Shown: in pieces, positions 25,593-34,605 of the stretch
How positions within the stretch are numbered: position 1 is the stretch's first letter
Layout of the letters: each line of letters opens with the position of its first letter
NCBI GenBank assembly: GCA_051016205.1
Contig: CP136534.1
Span: 3,410,001-3,474,000 of the forward strand
Source of the DNA: Acuticoccus sp051016205
GTDB lineage: Bacteria > Pseudomonadota > Alphaproteobacteria > Rhizobiales > Amorphaceae
Direction: 5' to 3'
Length of the DNA: 64,000 nt
Translations under genes and position numbers: made by a program
Notes under the pieces: model-generated
Database searches by the model: none
What the model saw: the letters and a program-made list of their open reading frames with translations, nothing else
What the model was told of the DNA's origin: nothing

Positions 25593-26449
25593 CGAAGAGC
25601 AAGATCGCGCCTTACCTGTTGGTCAGTCCGCTTGTGGTGGTGCTGTTGGTGTTCGTGGTGGTGCCCATCGCGCTGGTGGTGACGGTGAGCTTCTACCGCT
25701 ACGTCATGCTCGTGGGGATCCAGCCGGACTTCACCCTGTCCAACTATGTGGACATTCTGACCAACGCCACCAACCTGCGCCTTTACGTCTCCACCATCAA
25801 ATTCACGCTGATCACGCTGGCGTTGACCATGCTGATCGGCTTTTGGATCAGCTATTTCCTGGTCTTTAAAGTCAAGAATACGCTGACGGCCATTGCCCTC
25901 TTTTTGGTGTGCACCGTGCCGTTCTGGACCTCCAACATCATCAGGATGATTTCCTGGCGCCCTGTGCTTGGCCGCGAAGGCCTCATCAACGATGCGCTGA
26001 CGGATGCCGGCATTGTCGCCCAGCCTCTGGACTGGCTGCTGTTCTCCGACTTTGCCGTGGTGGTCGCCTACGTGCACCTCTTCACGCTATTCATGATCGT
26101 GCCGATCTTCAACTCCATGGCGCGCATCGACCCCGCCTTGCTGGAGGCCGCCTATGATGCCGGCGCATCGCGCTGGGGAACGGTGTGGAACGTGGTGCTC
26201 CCCCTATCGAAGACCGGCATCGCGCTCGGCTCGCTCTTCGTGGTCGCTCTGGTGATGGGCGACTTTTTCGTGGTCAAGGTGATGTCTGGCGGGCTGACGG
26301 GGTCGGCCACCTCAGGCATTTCCAACGACATTCAGTTCCTCAATTACCCTCGAGCGGCGGCCAACGCTGTGGTGCTCCTTGTGGTGGTGATGATCTTTGC
26401 CATCGGCATCTTCCGCTTTGTGGACGTGCGGCGAGAGCTGGCGCGTTAG
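25589..26449 (+). CDS. ABC transporter permease, PotB type
   Basis: The 286-residue inner-membrane protein has six predicted helices and the EAA loop that contacts the ATPase (LLEAAYDAGASRWGTVWNVV, about residues 188-207). Sequence style (MTKSKIAPYLLVSPLVVVLL, then FTLSNYVDIL) is of the spermidine/putrescine/iron type. It should pair with the binding protein at 23416, but the second permease and the ATPase expected next are absent: the gene is followed at once by a palindromic repeat and an unrelated oxidase gene. GTG start inside GTGA. Confidence 0.93.
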   Translation: MTKSKIAPYLLVSPLVVVLLVFVVVPIALVVTVSFYRYVMLVGIQPDFTLSNYVDILTNATNLRLYVSTIKFTLITLALTMLIGFWISYFLVFKVKNTLTAIALFLVCTVPFWTSNIIRMISWRPVLGREGLINDALTDAGIVAQPLDWLLFSDFAVVVAYVHLFTLFMIVPIFNSMARIDPALLEAAYDAGASRWGTVWNVVLPLSKTGIALGSLFVVALVMGDFFVVKVMSGGLTGSATSGISNDIQFLNYPRAAANAVVLLVVVMIFAIGIFRFVDVRRELAR

Positions 26450-26455
26450 GAGACG

Positions 26456-26486
26456 ATCCGCTCAGTCTGGACCAGGCTGAGCGGAT
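26456..26486. repeat. Palindromic repeat, family 2, copy 1
   Basis: ATCCGCTCAG-T-CTGG-A-CCAG-G-CTGAGCGGAT forms an almost complete palindrome directly after the ABC permease stop. The sequence CTGAGCGGAT and the following GA-rich bases recur at 36581-36604 and, inverted, at 52177-52199. It could also act as a terminator hairpin, though no T run follows. Confidence 0.65.
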
Positions 26487-26668
26487 TAAGACGCGCGCAC
26501 TCAAATTTGACGCCTGTTTTGACAGGCCGTGTGAGCCTTGTGGGAGGGGCATCGGAGGCCGGAGGTAACAAAGGGGCTTCGTTTGCGCAATTGACGCATG
26601 GCAATTTGCGCGATCTGTTCAGCATCTTGTTTGATTGATGTTTGCGACCGACAACGAGGCAACACAGC

Positions 26669-28429
26669 ATGACCATTTCACGGCGCACACTCCTACAAAG
26701 GACGGCCGGTGTCGGCGCTATGGCAGCGTTCGCGGGCAAGGCCAGCTTTGCCTCCGCGCAAACCACGCCCGCCCCATGGCCCGCGGCCGATGCCTGGGAC
26801 AGCCTTCGCAAAGCCGTGGGCGGCCGGTTGATTGAGGTGGCCGACCCCCTCGCACCCTGCCGCGTGGCCCCAGGCAGCACGGCCTGCCAGGACCGGCTGG
26901 CAGCGCTGAACAACCCGTTCTTCACTCAAGATCAGCCAGGCGCCTTGCAAAGCAACGGTTGGTACAACGCATGGACGCGCGAGGTCAGCCCTTATGCCGT
27001 CGCCGCGCAAAGCGCTGAGGATATTGTCGCCGCCGTCAACTTTGCCCGCGAGCACGGGGTCAGACTTGTGGTGAAAGGTGCCGGCCACGATTACTTGGGC
27101 CGCAACATGGCGCCCGATTCCCTTCTGGTCTGGACCCACCCCATGCGTGAGGTGACCTTCCACCCCACATTCAAGCCGGCCGGGGCACCCGACAACGTTG
27201 CGCCGGTCAAAGCCCTGTCGGCACAGGCCGGCACCCGGTGGATTGAGGCCTACCAGGTGGCAAGCGACAACGACCGTTACGTCCAGGGCGGGGGCTGCAC
27301 CTCCGTCGGCGTTGCCGGCGGCTTCATCCAGGGCGGCGGCTATGGCAGCTTTTCCAAGCGCTACGGCACCGGGGCAGGGAGCGTCCTTGAGTTTGAGGTG
27401 GTGACGGCCGCCGGCGACATTCTCACCGCCAACGCCTACCAGAACGAGGACCTGTTCTGGGCCTTGCGCGGTGGGGGCGGGGGCACGTTCGGCATCGTCA
27501 GCAAGATCACCCTTTTGACCCACGAGCGGCCCACCACCGCAGGTCTCTTGAGCGGCTCCATTAAGGCAGCGGACGAGAGTGCCTTCCGCGACCTCATCGC
27601 CGCGCTTGTCGCCTTTTATCCAGGCGCCCTCAACAACCCCACCTGGGGCGAGCAAATCTCCATCCGCGCCGACAATTCGGTGGAGCTCACCATGACCTTC
27701 CTCGACATTACCGAGGAGGACGCCCGTTCCGTCTGGCGCCCGGTGTTGGACGGATTGCGCGACCAGGCGAACCGGTACACCGTCGACGTGAACTTCAGAA
27801 CCTGGCCGTTTTCAGGTACTTGGGACATGGATGAGTGGCTGCGAACCGACCCCTCCTTCATCACCCGCGACACCCGAAAGGACGCTGAACCAGGCATCTA
27901 CTGGTGGACCAGCAATCAGGGCGAGGTCTCCGAGTACATCGAAAGCTACCAGTCCATCTGGCTTCCCTTCGATGATTTTGCGCCGGACAAGCAAGAAGAC
28001 CTCTCCGATCTTCTTTTCAAAGCCTCACGCCACGCCAATGTCAGACTACAGATCAACAAGGGCCTGTCGGGCGCCAGCAAGGAGGTGCTCGCCCGTGAGC
28101 GTGAAACCAGCGTTCACCCCGCAGTGAGGGATGCAGCGGCGATCATCATCATCGCCACGCGCCAGCCTGGCGTTTTCCCCGGTGTGCCGAACCATGAGCC
28201 CGACTACGCGGCCGCCAAGACAGCCGCCGATGGCACGAATGCCGCCATGGCCATTCTGCGCGCCGCCTACCCCGAAGGCGGCACCTACGGCAACGAGTGC
28301 GATTACTTCCAGGCCGATTGGAAGCACACCCTTTACGGCGAACACTACGATCGCTTGCTGGCCATCAAACGCAAAGTGGACCCCACGAACCTCCTGCGCG
28401 TCCACCACGGCGTCGGCAGCGACGCCTGA
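26669..28429 (+). CDS. TAT-exported FAD-linked oxidase with berberine-bridge-enzyme C-terminus
   Basis: The 586-residue precursor starts with a TAT signal (SRRTLLQRTAGVGAMAAF, cleavage near ASA). It has a PCMH FAD-binding domain with RLVVKGAGHDYLGRN, whose His is the usual attachment site for flavin, and GGFIQGGGYGSFSKRYGTGA further on. The C-terminal BBE motif is present (ECDYFQADWKHTLYGEHYD, then KVDPTNLLRVHHGVGSD). Such enzymes oxidise alcohols, sugars or alkaloids using oxygen. The GGHSxxG motif of many homologues is GAGHDYLG here. No partner genes are near; it lies alone between a repeat and the GFA gene. Confidence 0.9.
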   Translation: MTISRRTLLQRTAGVGAMAAFAGKASFASAQTTPAPWPAADAWDSLRKAVGGRLIEVADPLAPCRVAPGSTACQDRLAALNNPFFTQDQPGALQSNGWYNAWTREVSPYAVAAQSAEDIVAAVNFAREHGVRLVVKGAGHDYLGRNMAPDSLLVWTHPMREVTFHPTFKPAGAPDNVAPVKALSAQAGTRWIEAYQVASDNDRYVQGGGCTSVGVAGGFIQGGGYGSFSKRYGTGAGSVLEFEVVTAAGDILTANAYQNEDLFWALRGGGGGTFGIVSKITLLTHERPTTAGLLSGSIKAADESAFRDLIAALVAFYPGALNNPTWGEQISIRADNSVELTMTFLDITEEDARSVWRPVLDGLRDQANRYTVDVNFRTWPFSGTWDMDEWLRTDPSFITRDTRKDAEPGIYWWTSNQGEVSEYIESYQSIWLPFDDFAPDKQEDLSDLLFKASRHANVRLQINKGLSGASKEVLARERETSVHPAVRDAAAIIIIATRQPGVFPGVPNHEPDYAAAKTAADGTNAAMAILRAAYPEGGTYGNECDYFQADWKHTLYGEHYDRLLAIKRKVDPTNLLRVHHGVGSDA

Positions 28430-28623
28430 CGGCCGCCCCGCCGCGGCCCGATGTCGTCAACACTTGCCAAGGGACTTGGAGAATAGACACAGGCGCGAAG
28501 AGTTCATCGGAGCGATGTGTTACGCGGAAATTGCTACGGAGCATCGATCGCGCGGTCCAAGGCCGCAAAGCCGATGGGTGGCGCCGGGGTCCCAGCGTTG
28601 GTGGAGATGATCGCCAGCGCGCC

Positions 28624-29016
28624 TCATGGATCTTCAATGGCAACACCCCACCATTTCGGGCGACCGCCTTTGTAGGAATGGGCCACCGGTACAAGACCTT
28701 TGCGGTTGGTCTTATCCATGCTGCCCACCAGCAGCGCAATGACGGGTTCATCGTCTATCGCACCGATTGTGCTTCCACATGTTGGGCAAAACGCGCGGCT
28801 CGAGCGATCCGACGAACGGTAGGTTGACGGCTCGCCTCCCGGCCCGGTCCAAGACACCGAACTTTTGGGGAACTCCACCCACGAAAGGGTCAATGCGCCG
28901 CTATGCCGTTGGCACATGCGGCAAGAACAGGTGTGAGGTTTCAGCGTCGGAGATTTGGCCTCGAAGCGAATGGATCCGCAAAGACATCCTCCACAATGAA
29001 TCGTGCTCGTGGCCAT
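28624..29016 (-). CDS. GFA / CENP-V family zinc protein
   Basis: A 130-residue protein with the complete GFA zinc motifs: HCGGCLCGSIRFEA (residues 7-20), CSCRMCQRHSG and FCPTCGSTIG. Members bind two zinc ions; some S-(hydroxymethyl)glutathione synthases belong here, but most have no known role. The ATG at 29016 follows AAAGGGG; an alternative ATG nine codons upstream is possible. The gene is divergent from phoX. A long open frame continues upstream antisense to phoX, which is not real coding. Confidence 0.88.
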   Translation of the reverse strand: MATSTIHCGGCLCGSIRFEAKSPTLKPHTCSCRMCQRHSGALTLSWVEFPKSSVSWTGPGGEPSTYRSSDRSSRAFCPTCGSTIGAIDDEPVIALLVGSMDKTNRKGLVPVAHSYKGGRPKWWGVAIEDP

Positions 29017-29219
29017 GTGCACCCCTTTCACGTGAGCCGTCATCGCGTCGGGAGAAAGATCAGCGCGCTGATCGACTTCAAGTGGCCATGACGCCGACGA
29101 GCGGCGCCTGCCGGTTGGGGGGATCATACCGAAAGGGCGCGCCGTCGAAGCGGTCCCTCCAGCGGCCGAACGCATCCCAACACAGACCTTGTTGATCTTT
29201 GCGCCGCTTTTCAGCGCGG

Positions 29220-29237
29220 TTGTCACACGCGTTTCAC
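29220..29237 (+). promoter_or_regulatory. Pho-box-like site upstream of phoX
   Basis: TTGTCAC-ACGC-GTTTCAC has two heptamers spaced as in PhoB boxes (CTGTCAT-N4-CTGTCAT), the first matching well and the second in part. It lies 62-79 bases before the phoX GTG start. Phosphate-starvation control by PhoB is plausible but not proven. Confidence 0.5.
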
Positions 29238-29298
29238 AACGCTCTGGGCAGGTGCGTCCAGACTTGAATCTGACCAATTCAAACATGGAGCATCGCCA

Positions 29299-31296
29299 GT
29301 GAAGTTCACCATCTTCGATCCTGTGAACCGTTCCCAAAGGGCTGATGCGGCTGAAGACGTTGGCCGCAACCCCTCGCAAGCGCCGACCATCGGCGATGTC
29401 ATCGCAGACCGCTTCAACCGCCGCGAGCTGATGAAGGGCGCACTTGGCTTCACCGCCATTGCCGCGACCGTCAGCCCGCTGGCCCTTGCCGCCGCGACCA
29501 AGGCGCGCGCTGGAAGCGCGAGCGCATTCGACTTCTCCGAGCTGGAAGCCAAGGTTACGGCCGATCACGGTGTCGCTGATGGCTATGACGCCGACATTTT
29601 GATCCGCTGGGGCGACCCCGTTGTGGCCGATGCGCCAGCGTTCGACCCCCAGAACCAGTCTGCCGACGCGCAGAAGAAGCAGTTCGGCTACAACAACGAC
29701 TTTGTCGGCACCGTCCCCCACCCCGATGCCCCTGAAGACGATGGCCGTGCCCTCATGGTGGTGAACCACGAGTACACCAACGAAGAGCTGATGTTCACAG
29801 GCCTTGGCCGTCAGGACCGCGATGCAGAATTCGCAGGCATGACCAAAGAGCTGGTGGACATTGAGATGGCCGCCCACGGTGGCACGGTCATCGAAATCGG
29901 CCGCGGCGAAGACGGCAAGTGGGCCGTGGTGACCGATAGCCCCTACAACCGCCGCATCCACGTCGGCACACCGATGATGATCTCCGGTCCCGCGGCAGGT
30001 CACGACAAGATGAAGACGTCGACCGATGCGACCGGCACGAAGGTGGTCGGCACCATCAACAACTGTGCAGGTGGTATCACCCCCTGGGGCACCTGGCTGA
30101 TGGCTGAAGAGAACTTCAACGGCTATTTCTGGGGCGAAAAAGCGAGCGCGGACAGCGACAACCCCGTCGAAGCCCTTTACGCCCGCTACGGCATTCCTGG
30201 TGGTTGGTACGCCTGGGGCAAGTTTAGCGATCGCTTCGATGTGTCCAAAGAGCCGAACGAACCCCACCGGTTCGGCTGGATGGTTGAGGTCGACCCGTCC
30301 GACCCCAACGCAACACCCATCAAGCGCACCGCCCTTGGCCGTATGAAGCACGAAGGCGCCCACGCGGTGGTGAACCCCGATGGCCGCGTCGTTGTCTTCA
30401 TGGGGGATGACGAGCGCTTCGATTACGTCTATCGCTTCATCACCGCGGCCACCCTCGACCCCAATGCCCCCGACCCAAACATCTTGGATGAGGGGACGCT
30501 TTCGGTGGCGCGCTACAACGCTGACGGGACAGTCACCTGGCTGCCGCTGGTGTTCGGCGAAGGCCCGTTGACGGCCGACAACGGCTTTGACAGTCAGGCG
30601 GACGTACTCATCCAAACCCGACGTGCAGCCGACCTCCTGGAAGCGACCCCGATGGATCGGCCTGAGGATGTGGAGCCCAATGCCGAACGCGGCACGGTCT
30701 ATGTCATGCTCACCAACAACACGCGTCGTGCGGAAGGCGATGAGAACGCGGCCAACCCACGTGCCGACAATGCCTTTGGCCACATCATCGAGATGAGCGC
30801 GCCGGACGGCGATTTTGCCGCCGACACGATGACCTGGGACATTCTGGTCAAATGCGGCGATCCCTCCATCGCCGAAGTGGGGGCCACCTTCTCCGCGGCC
30901 ACCTCGAAGGACGGTTGGTTCGGCATGCCCGACAACTGCGCCGTCGATGCCGACGGCCGGTTGTGGATCGCCACCGACGGCAACGACTTCGAAAAGACCG
31001 GTCGCACCGACGGTCTCTGGGCGGTCGACACTGAGGGGGATGCGCGCGGAACGTCCAAGCACTTTTACCGGGTGCCCGTCGGTGCAGAGCTTTGCGGTCC
31101 CCACTTCCTTGATGGCGGCCAGGCACTTTTGCTGGCCATCCAGCACCCTGGCGACGGTGGTGACGAGTGGCCCGAGTTCGGCCGCACATCCACCTTCGAT
31201 GATCCGTCGACCCGCTGGCCGGACTTCACCGACGGCATGCCCCCACGCCCGTCCGTCGTCGTTGTCACCAAACAAGGCGGCGGCAAAATCGGCTAG
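29299..31296 (+). CDS. phoX: PhoX-family alkaline phosphatase, TAT-exported
   Basis: The 665-residue protein has a late TAT signal (RFNRRELMKGALGFTAIAAT, about residues 38-57), as usual in PhoX. The catalytic domain shows ALMVVNHEYTNEELMF, the PhoX hallmark TWLMAEENFNGYFWG with the metal-binding Glu residues, GRMKHEGAHAVVNPDGRVV and the closing DNCAVDADGRLWIATDG. PhoX is a Ca/Fe-dependent periplasmic phosphomonoesterase that frees phosphate during starvation. The start is GTG at 29299, since the nearby ATG is out of frame. A Pho-box-like site lies upstream. Confidence 0.94.
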   Translation: MKFTIFDPVNRSQRADAAEDVGRNPSQAPTIGDVIADRFNRRELMKGALGFTAIAATVSPLALAAATKARAGSASAFDFSELEAKVTADHGVADGYDADILIRWGDPVVADAPAFDPQNQSADAQKKQFGYNNDFVGTVPHPDAPEDDGRALMVVNHEYTNEELMFTGLGRQDRDAEFAGMTKELVDIEMAAHGGTVIEIGRGEDGKWAVVTDSPYNRRIHVGTPMMISGPAAGHDKMKTSTDATGTKVVGTINNCAGGITPWGTWLMAEENFNGYFWGEKASADSDNPVEALYARYGIPGGWYAWGKFSDRFDVSKEPNEPHRFGWMVEVDPSDPNATPIKRTALGRMKHEGAHAVVNPDGRVVVFMGDDERFDYVYRFITAATLDPNAPDPNILDEGTLSVARYNADGTVTWLPLVFGEGPLTADNGFDSQADVLIQTRRAADLLEATPMDRPEDVEPNAERGTVYVMLTNNTRRAEGDENAANPRADNAFGHIIEMSAPDGDFAADTMTWDILVKCGDPSIAEVGATFSAATSKDGWFGMPDNCAVDADGRLWIATDGNDFEKTGRTDGLWAVDTEGDARGTSKHFYRVPVGAELCGPHFLDGGQALLLAIQHPGDGGDEWPEFGRTSTFDDPSTRWPDFTDGMPPRPSVVVVTKQGGGKIG

Positions 31297-31306
31297 TCGC
31301 CAAACA

Positions 31307-31339
31307 GGATGGGGTGGGCGGTCAGCGCTCACCCTATCC
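31307..31339 (+). terminator. Hairpin downstream of phoX
   Basis: GGATGGGGTG (31307-31316) pairs with CACCCTATCC (31330-31339) with one G-U pair and a 13-nt loop, 10 bases after the phoX stop. The following AATTCTCCT is only weakly T-rich. Confidence 0.55.
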
Positions 31340-31507
31340 AATTCTCCTGCTCCGTGAGCCTTCCGGAAATCCTGCGAACGCCAGGTCTGAGGGCAGGGAC
31401 GGCCATGCCCTTGCCGAAGCTCACCGTCTAAAGCGCAAAGATCTTCCTGCGCGCCACACATCACCGAGAAATCTCATCGTGCCGGCAACGTCCAATTGGG
31501 CTGGACG

Positions 31508-34195
31508 ATGGCGCGCCTTGTTCTTTGTCAAACGGGCGAACTCGGCAGCCACCTACCAACGGGCGTCAGGGTGGCAAAAGGGTGCAAGGTGGCACTGTCG
31601 GGCGAACTCCACGGGAATATACGGGCAGAGCCTGACCCGACCCACGACACGCGCCCACCCCACAGCGAAGACACTGGCAGCGTCCTTGATGGCTTGAACT
31701 CGACCCAGGCCAAGGGGTTGTCCGACAAGGCGGCGGCTGAGCGGCTCGCCGGCTACGGGCCGAACCGGCTGGACCCGCCCAAGCCCATCTCCAACGCGGT
31801 CCTCCTCCTTCGCCAATTCATGAGTCCTGTTGTTGCGCTGCTTGTCGCTGCAGCTGTCTTGTCGCTCGTCCTGCGCGATGTTGCCGAGGCCGTGGCGATT
31901 GGCGTGGTGCTTGCCATCAACACCGCCATCGGGTTCCTGGCTGAGCAGCGTGCCGTGCGCTCCATGGAGGCCTTGAGGCAGCTCGACGTTCACCACACGC
32001 GCGTCCGGCGCGCAGGGACTGTGCAATCCATCCCAGTCGAAAATGCCGTCCCTGGTGACATGGTCCTGGTGGAGGCCGGGGATCGTGTGCCGGCGGACAT
32101 GAGGATCGTGACGGCATCGGCTCTTGCCGCGGACGAATCGCCGTTGACGGGTGAATCCCTCAGCGTCGACAAGTCAGCCGATAGTGTCGCTGCGGATGCC
32201 CCGCTCCATGCCAGAACCTCAATGCTCTACAAGGGCACCGCTGTCACGCGCGGGTCTGCAGAAGCCGTCATTGTCGCAACCGGTGTGGACACTGAGGTGG
32301 GGCGTATTGCAGAGCTTGTGGCGGGGGCCGATGACGAACGCTCGCCCCTTGAAAAGCGGCTGACGAAGCTCGCCCAGCAGCTCATCGTCCTTACCCTTGC
32401 CATCGCAGTGGCGCTCGGCGTTCTGGGGTTGATGTCGGGTGAGCCGCTCGCCCAGATGCTTCAGGCCACCATCGCCCTTGCCATTGCAGCCATTCCCGAA
32501 GGCTTGCCCATTGTGGCAACCCTGGCGCTTGGCCGGGGTATGCTGAAAATGGCCCGCAGCAACGCTCTTGTGCGCAGCCTCGGCGCCATTGAGACCCTTG
32601 GTGCCACAACGGTGATCCTCACCGACAAGACCGGGACGCTCACCGAAAACAAGATGAGCCTCCACCGCTTGGTCTCGTTGGCCGATGACCTCTCCCTTGA
32701 AGAGGAAAGCAAAACCCTGCGCACGCGCGCGCTCACCATCGCTGCACTGTGCTCCAATGCATCCCTTGGCGAGAACGGCGTTGGGGCGAGTGGCGACACG
32801 CTGGAGGTGGCTCTTCTGGAAGCTGCGGCAGAGGCAGGCCTTCGCCCCAGCGATGTCCGGAACGCGCACCCAAGGACATTGGAGCACGCCTTCGACACGG
32901 CAACACGCATGATGGCCACCGTCCACGACGATAATGGCGCGCCATACGTTGCGGTGAAAGGGGCGCCGGAAGCCGTGCTTGCCCACACCACGCGGATCGC
33001 CACAGGCGATGGCGATCGTGCGTTCGGCGAGGCGGAGCGCGAAGCGATCGAGGCCATCATGCATGACCTTGCCGCAGAAGGCCTGCGTTTGATCGCTCTT
33101 GCCGAAACGCGCGGCGAAGCGCGGGTGGTGCAACCGTTCGAAGATCTGACGATCGTCGGGATCGCCGCACTGCGTGACCCTCCACGCGCCGACATTCCAG
33201 GCGCCATTGCCGCCTGTCACCGGGCCGGCATCCGCGTGGTGATGGTGACCGGCGATCATCCCGACACCGCAAGGGCCATTGCCGCGTCCGTGGGGCTACA
33301 CGACGGGGATCGCGGCCCCGCCGTCCACGCCAGAGTGACGCCTGAGAACAAGTTGAAGCTCGTCTCAGGCTTTCAGGAAGCGGGCGAAATCGTTGCGATG
33401 ACAGGGGACGGCGTCAACGACGCGCCGGCTTTGCGCCAGGCCGATATCGGCGTTGCCATGGGCGTCAGAGGGACCGATGTGGCGCGCGAGGCCGCCGACA
33501 TCGTGCTGCTGGACGATGCGTTCACGTCCATCGTCACGGCGGTGCGCGAGGGGCGGGTGATCTTCGCCAACATTCGCCGGTTTTGCGTCTACTTGCTGTC
33601 TTGCAATCTGGGCGAGGTGCTTCTCATCGCCCTTGCCCTTCTTGCAGGTCTGCCGTTGCCACTGACGCCGCTTCAAATCCTGTTCCTCAACCTCGTGACC
33701 GACGTGTTTCCAGCATTTGCCCTTGCCATGAGCAAGGGCGACCCAAATGTCGTCAACGAGCCGCCGCGGCCGGTGGACGAGGCTATCCTCGGCCGTCCCC
33801 AGTGGGTCGATGTGGTCGTCTACGGCACCGCGGTGGGGGTGTCCTCCCTCGCCGCCTTTGTCGTTGCCCTTCACGGTTTGGGGCTGTCCATGGAAGGGGC
33901 GGGAACGGTAGCGTTTCTCACCATCGGGTTCGCGCAGCTCTGGCATGTGTTCAACATGCGATCCGTGCCGGGCGGCTTCTTTGCCAACGAGGTCTTCACC
34001 AACGTCTATGTGTGGGGTGCCATTGCGCTGTGTGCTACCCTGTTCGCGCTGACCCTCATCGTGCCGGACCTTCGGGCGGTGCTTGGCATGGTGTGGCTTT
34101 CCGCAGACGCTTTCGTGCTGATCGGCGCGGCAAGCCTTCTCCCGCTTCTGCTTGGCCAGGCGATTGTTTTTGCCAAAGGCCTTCGCGCCCACTGA
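31508..34195 (+). CDS. P-type cation-transporting ATPase (P2 type)
   Basis: About 895 residues from ATG at 31508; the first 60 or so residues are unlike the family, and a later start (for example GTG at 31574) is possible. The core is complete: Cation_ATPase_N domain (GLSDKAAAERLAGYGPNRL), actuator loop TGESLSVDKSAD, the PEGL motif AAIPEGLPIVATLALGRGML, phosphorylation site ILTDKTGTLTEN (Asp at about residue 376), KGAPEA, MVTGDHPDTA and MTGDGVNDAPALRQADIGVA. It belongs to the Ca2+/Na+/K+-type group. It opens a stress-gene island and lacks obvious partner subunits. The ion transported cannot be named with certainty. Confidence 0.92.
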   Translation: MARLVLCQTGELGSHLPTGVRVAKGCKVALSGELHGNIRAEPDPTHDTRPPHSEDTGSVLDGLNSTQAKGLSDKAAAERLAGYGPNRLDPPKPISNAVLLLRQFMSPVVALLVAAAVLSLVLRDVAEAVAIGVVLAINTAIGFLAEQRAVRSMEALRQLDVHHTRVRRAGTVQSIPVENAVPGDMVLVEAGDRVPADMRIVTASALAADESPLTGESLSVDKSADSVAADAPLHARTSMLYKGTAVTRGSAEAVIVATGVDTEVGRIAELVAGADDERSPLEKRLTKLAQQLIVLTLAIAVALGVLGLMSGEPLAQMLQATIALAIAAIPEGLPIVATLALGRGMLKMARSNALVRSLGAIETLGATTVILTDKTGTLTENKMSLHRLVSLADDLSLEEESKTLRTRALTIAALCSNASLGENGVGASGDTLEVALLEAAAEAGLRPSDVRNAHPRTLEHAFDTATRMMATVHDDNGAPYVAVKGAPEAVLAHTTRIATGDGDRAFGEAEREAIEAIMHDLAAEGLRLIALAETRGEARVVQPFEDLTIVGIAALRDPPRADIPGAIAACHRAGIRVVMVTGDHPDTARAIAASVGLHDGDRGPAVHARVTPENKLKLVSGFQEAGEIVAMTGDGVNDAPALRQADIGVAMGVRGTDVAREAADIVLLDDAFTSIVTAVREGRVIFANIRRFCVYLLSCNLGEVLLIALALLAGLPLPLTPLQILFLNLVTDVFPAFALAMSKGDPNVVNEPPRPVDEAILGRPQWVDVVVYGTAVGVSSLAAFVVALHGLGLSMEGAGTVAFLTIGFAQLWHVFNMRSVPGGFFANEVFTNVYVWGAIALCATLFALTLIVPDLRAVLGMVWLSADAFVLIGAASLLPLLLGQAIVFAKGLRAH

Positions 34196-34605
34196 GCCGA
34201 TCTCGTGGGCGAGATGCGTCCGTGTGGCGACGTGGCGGTGGTGGAGGCGTTAGCGTTCGCCGACAGGCGCCTGGCCATGCACCTTAGTATCCAAGGAGAG
34301 GGGAGGGTGCGGCGCCCTTGCGTCACAGCCCCGCACGCACAATGGTCCGTTGGCGAGAACGCCAGGGATTTGGCTCGACACCGGTTTGGCTTGCCGAAGC
34401 GTCTGAGCCGAATAAAATAGCTCTCCATCAAGGACGTAGAGCATCATATCTGGGTCCGCTAAAACCCAGGATACTCGACCGCCATCTCGACCGAACACCA
34501 AAAAGCGATGTTTGATGCCACCGATGTTGGCCGTAATCGCCCAAGGTTCATCCGTAGATGGCCTGATCTGCCCTCCGCCATCAGTTGGCTCCACGGCCAA
34601 ACCTA
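34196..34605. other. Gene-free region with a decayed repeat
   Basis: 410 bases between the P-type ATPase and the hsp20 gene. No credible gene is seen. The stretch 34376-34482 is a diverged relative of the 107-bp CTAG repeat; the rest holds nothing recognised. A 116-codon open frame on the minus strand (34250-34600) runs through the repeat and looks like chance. Confidence 0.6.
34376..34482. repeat. Diverged relative of the 107-bp interspersed repeat
   Basis: It shares CCGGTTTG near its left side, then GTAGAGCATCATATCTGGGTCC, split here as GTAGAGCATC and ATATCTGGGTCC, with the matching hairpin half ACCCAGGATACTC. The core order (CGGTTTG, AAAATAG, CTCAAGG-like, GTAGAGCATC, hairpin) is the same as at 44081-44187 and 63705-63811, but the CTAG ends have decayed. 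Confidence 0.55.

Noticed and set aside
29017..31464. Very long open frame on the minus strand, antisense to phoX and in frame with the GFA gene
   Set aside because: It mirrors the phoX coding frame in GC-rich DNA, has no motif, and only its last 130 codons (GFA) are real.
31297..31507. FNR-like box before the P-type ATPase gene
   Set aside because: No TTGA-N6-TCAA or near match in this stretch, so the ATPase is placed in the island by position only.
34250..34600. 116-codon minus-strand ORF before hsp20
   Set aside because: It runs through a decayed interspersed repeat and has no known motif; likely chance.
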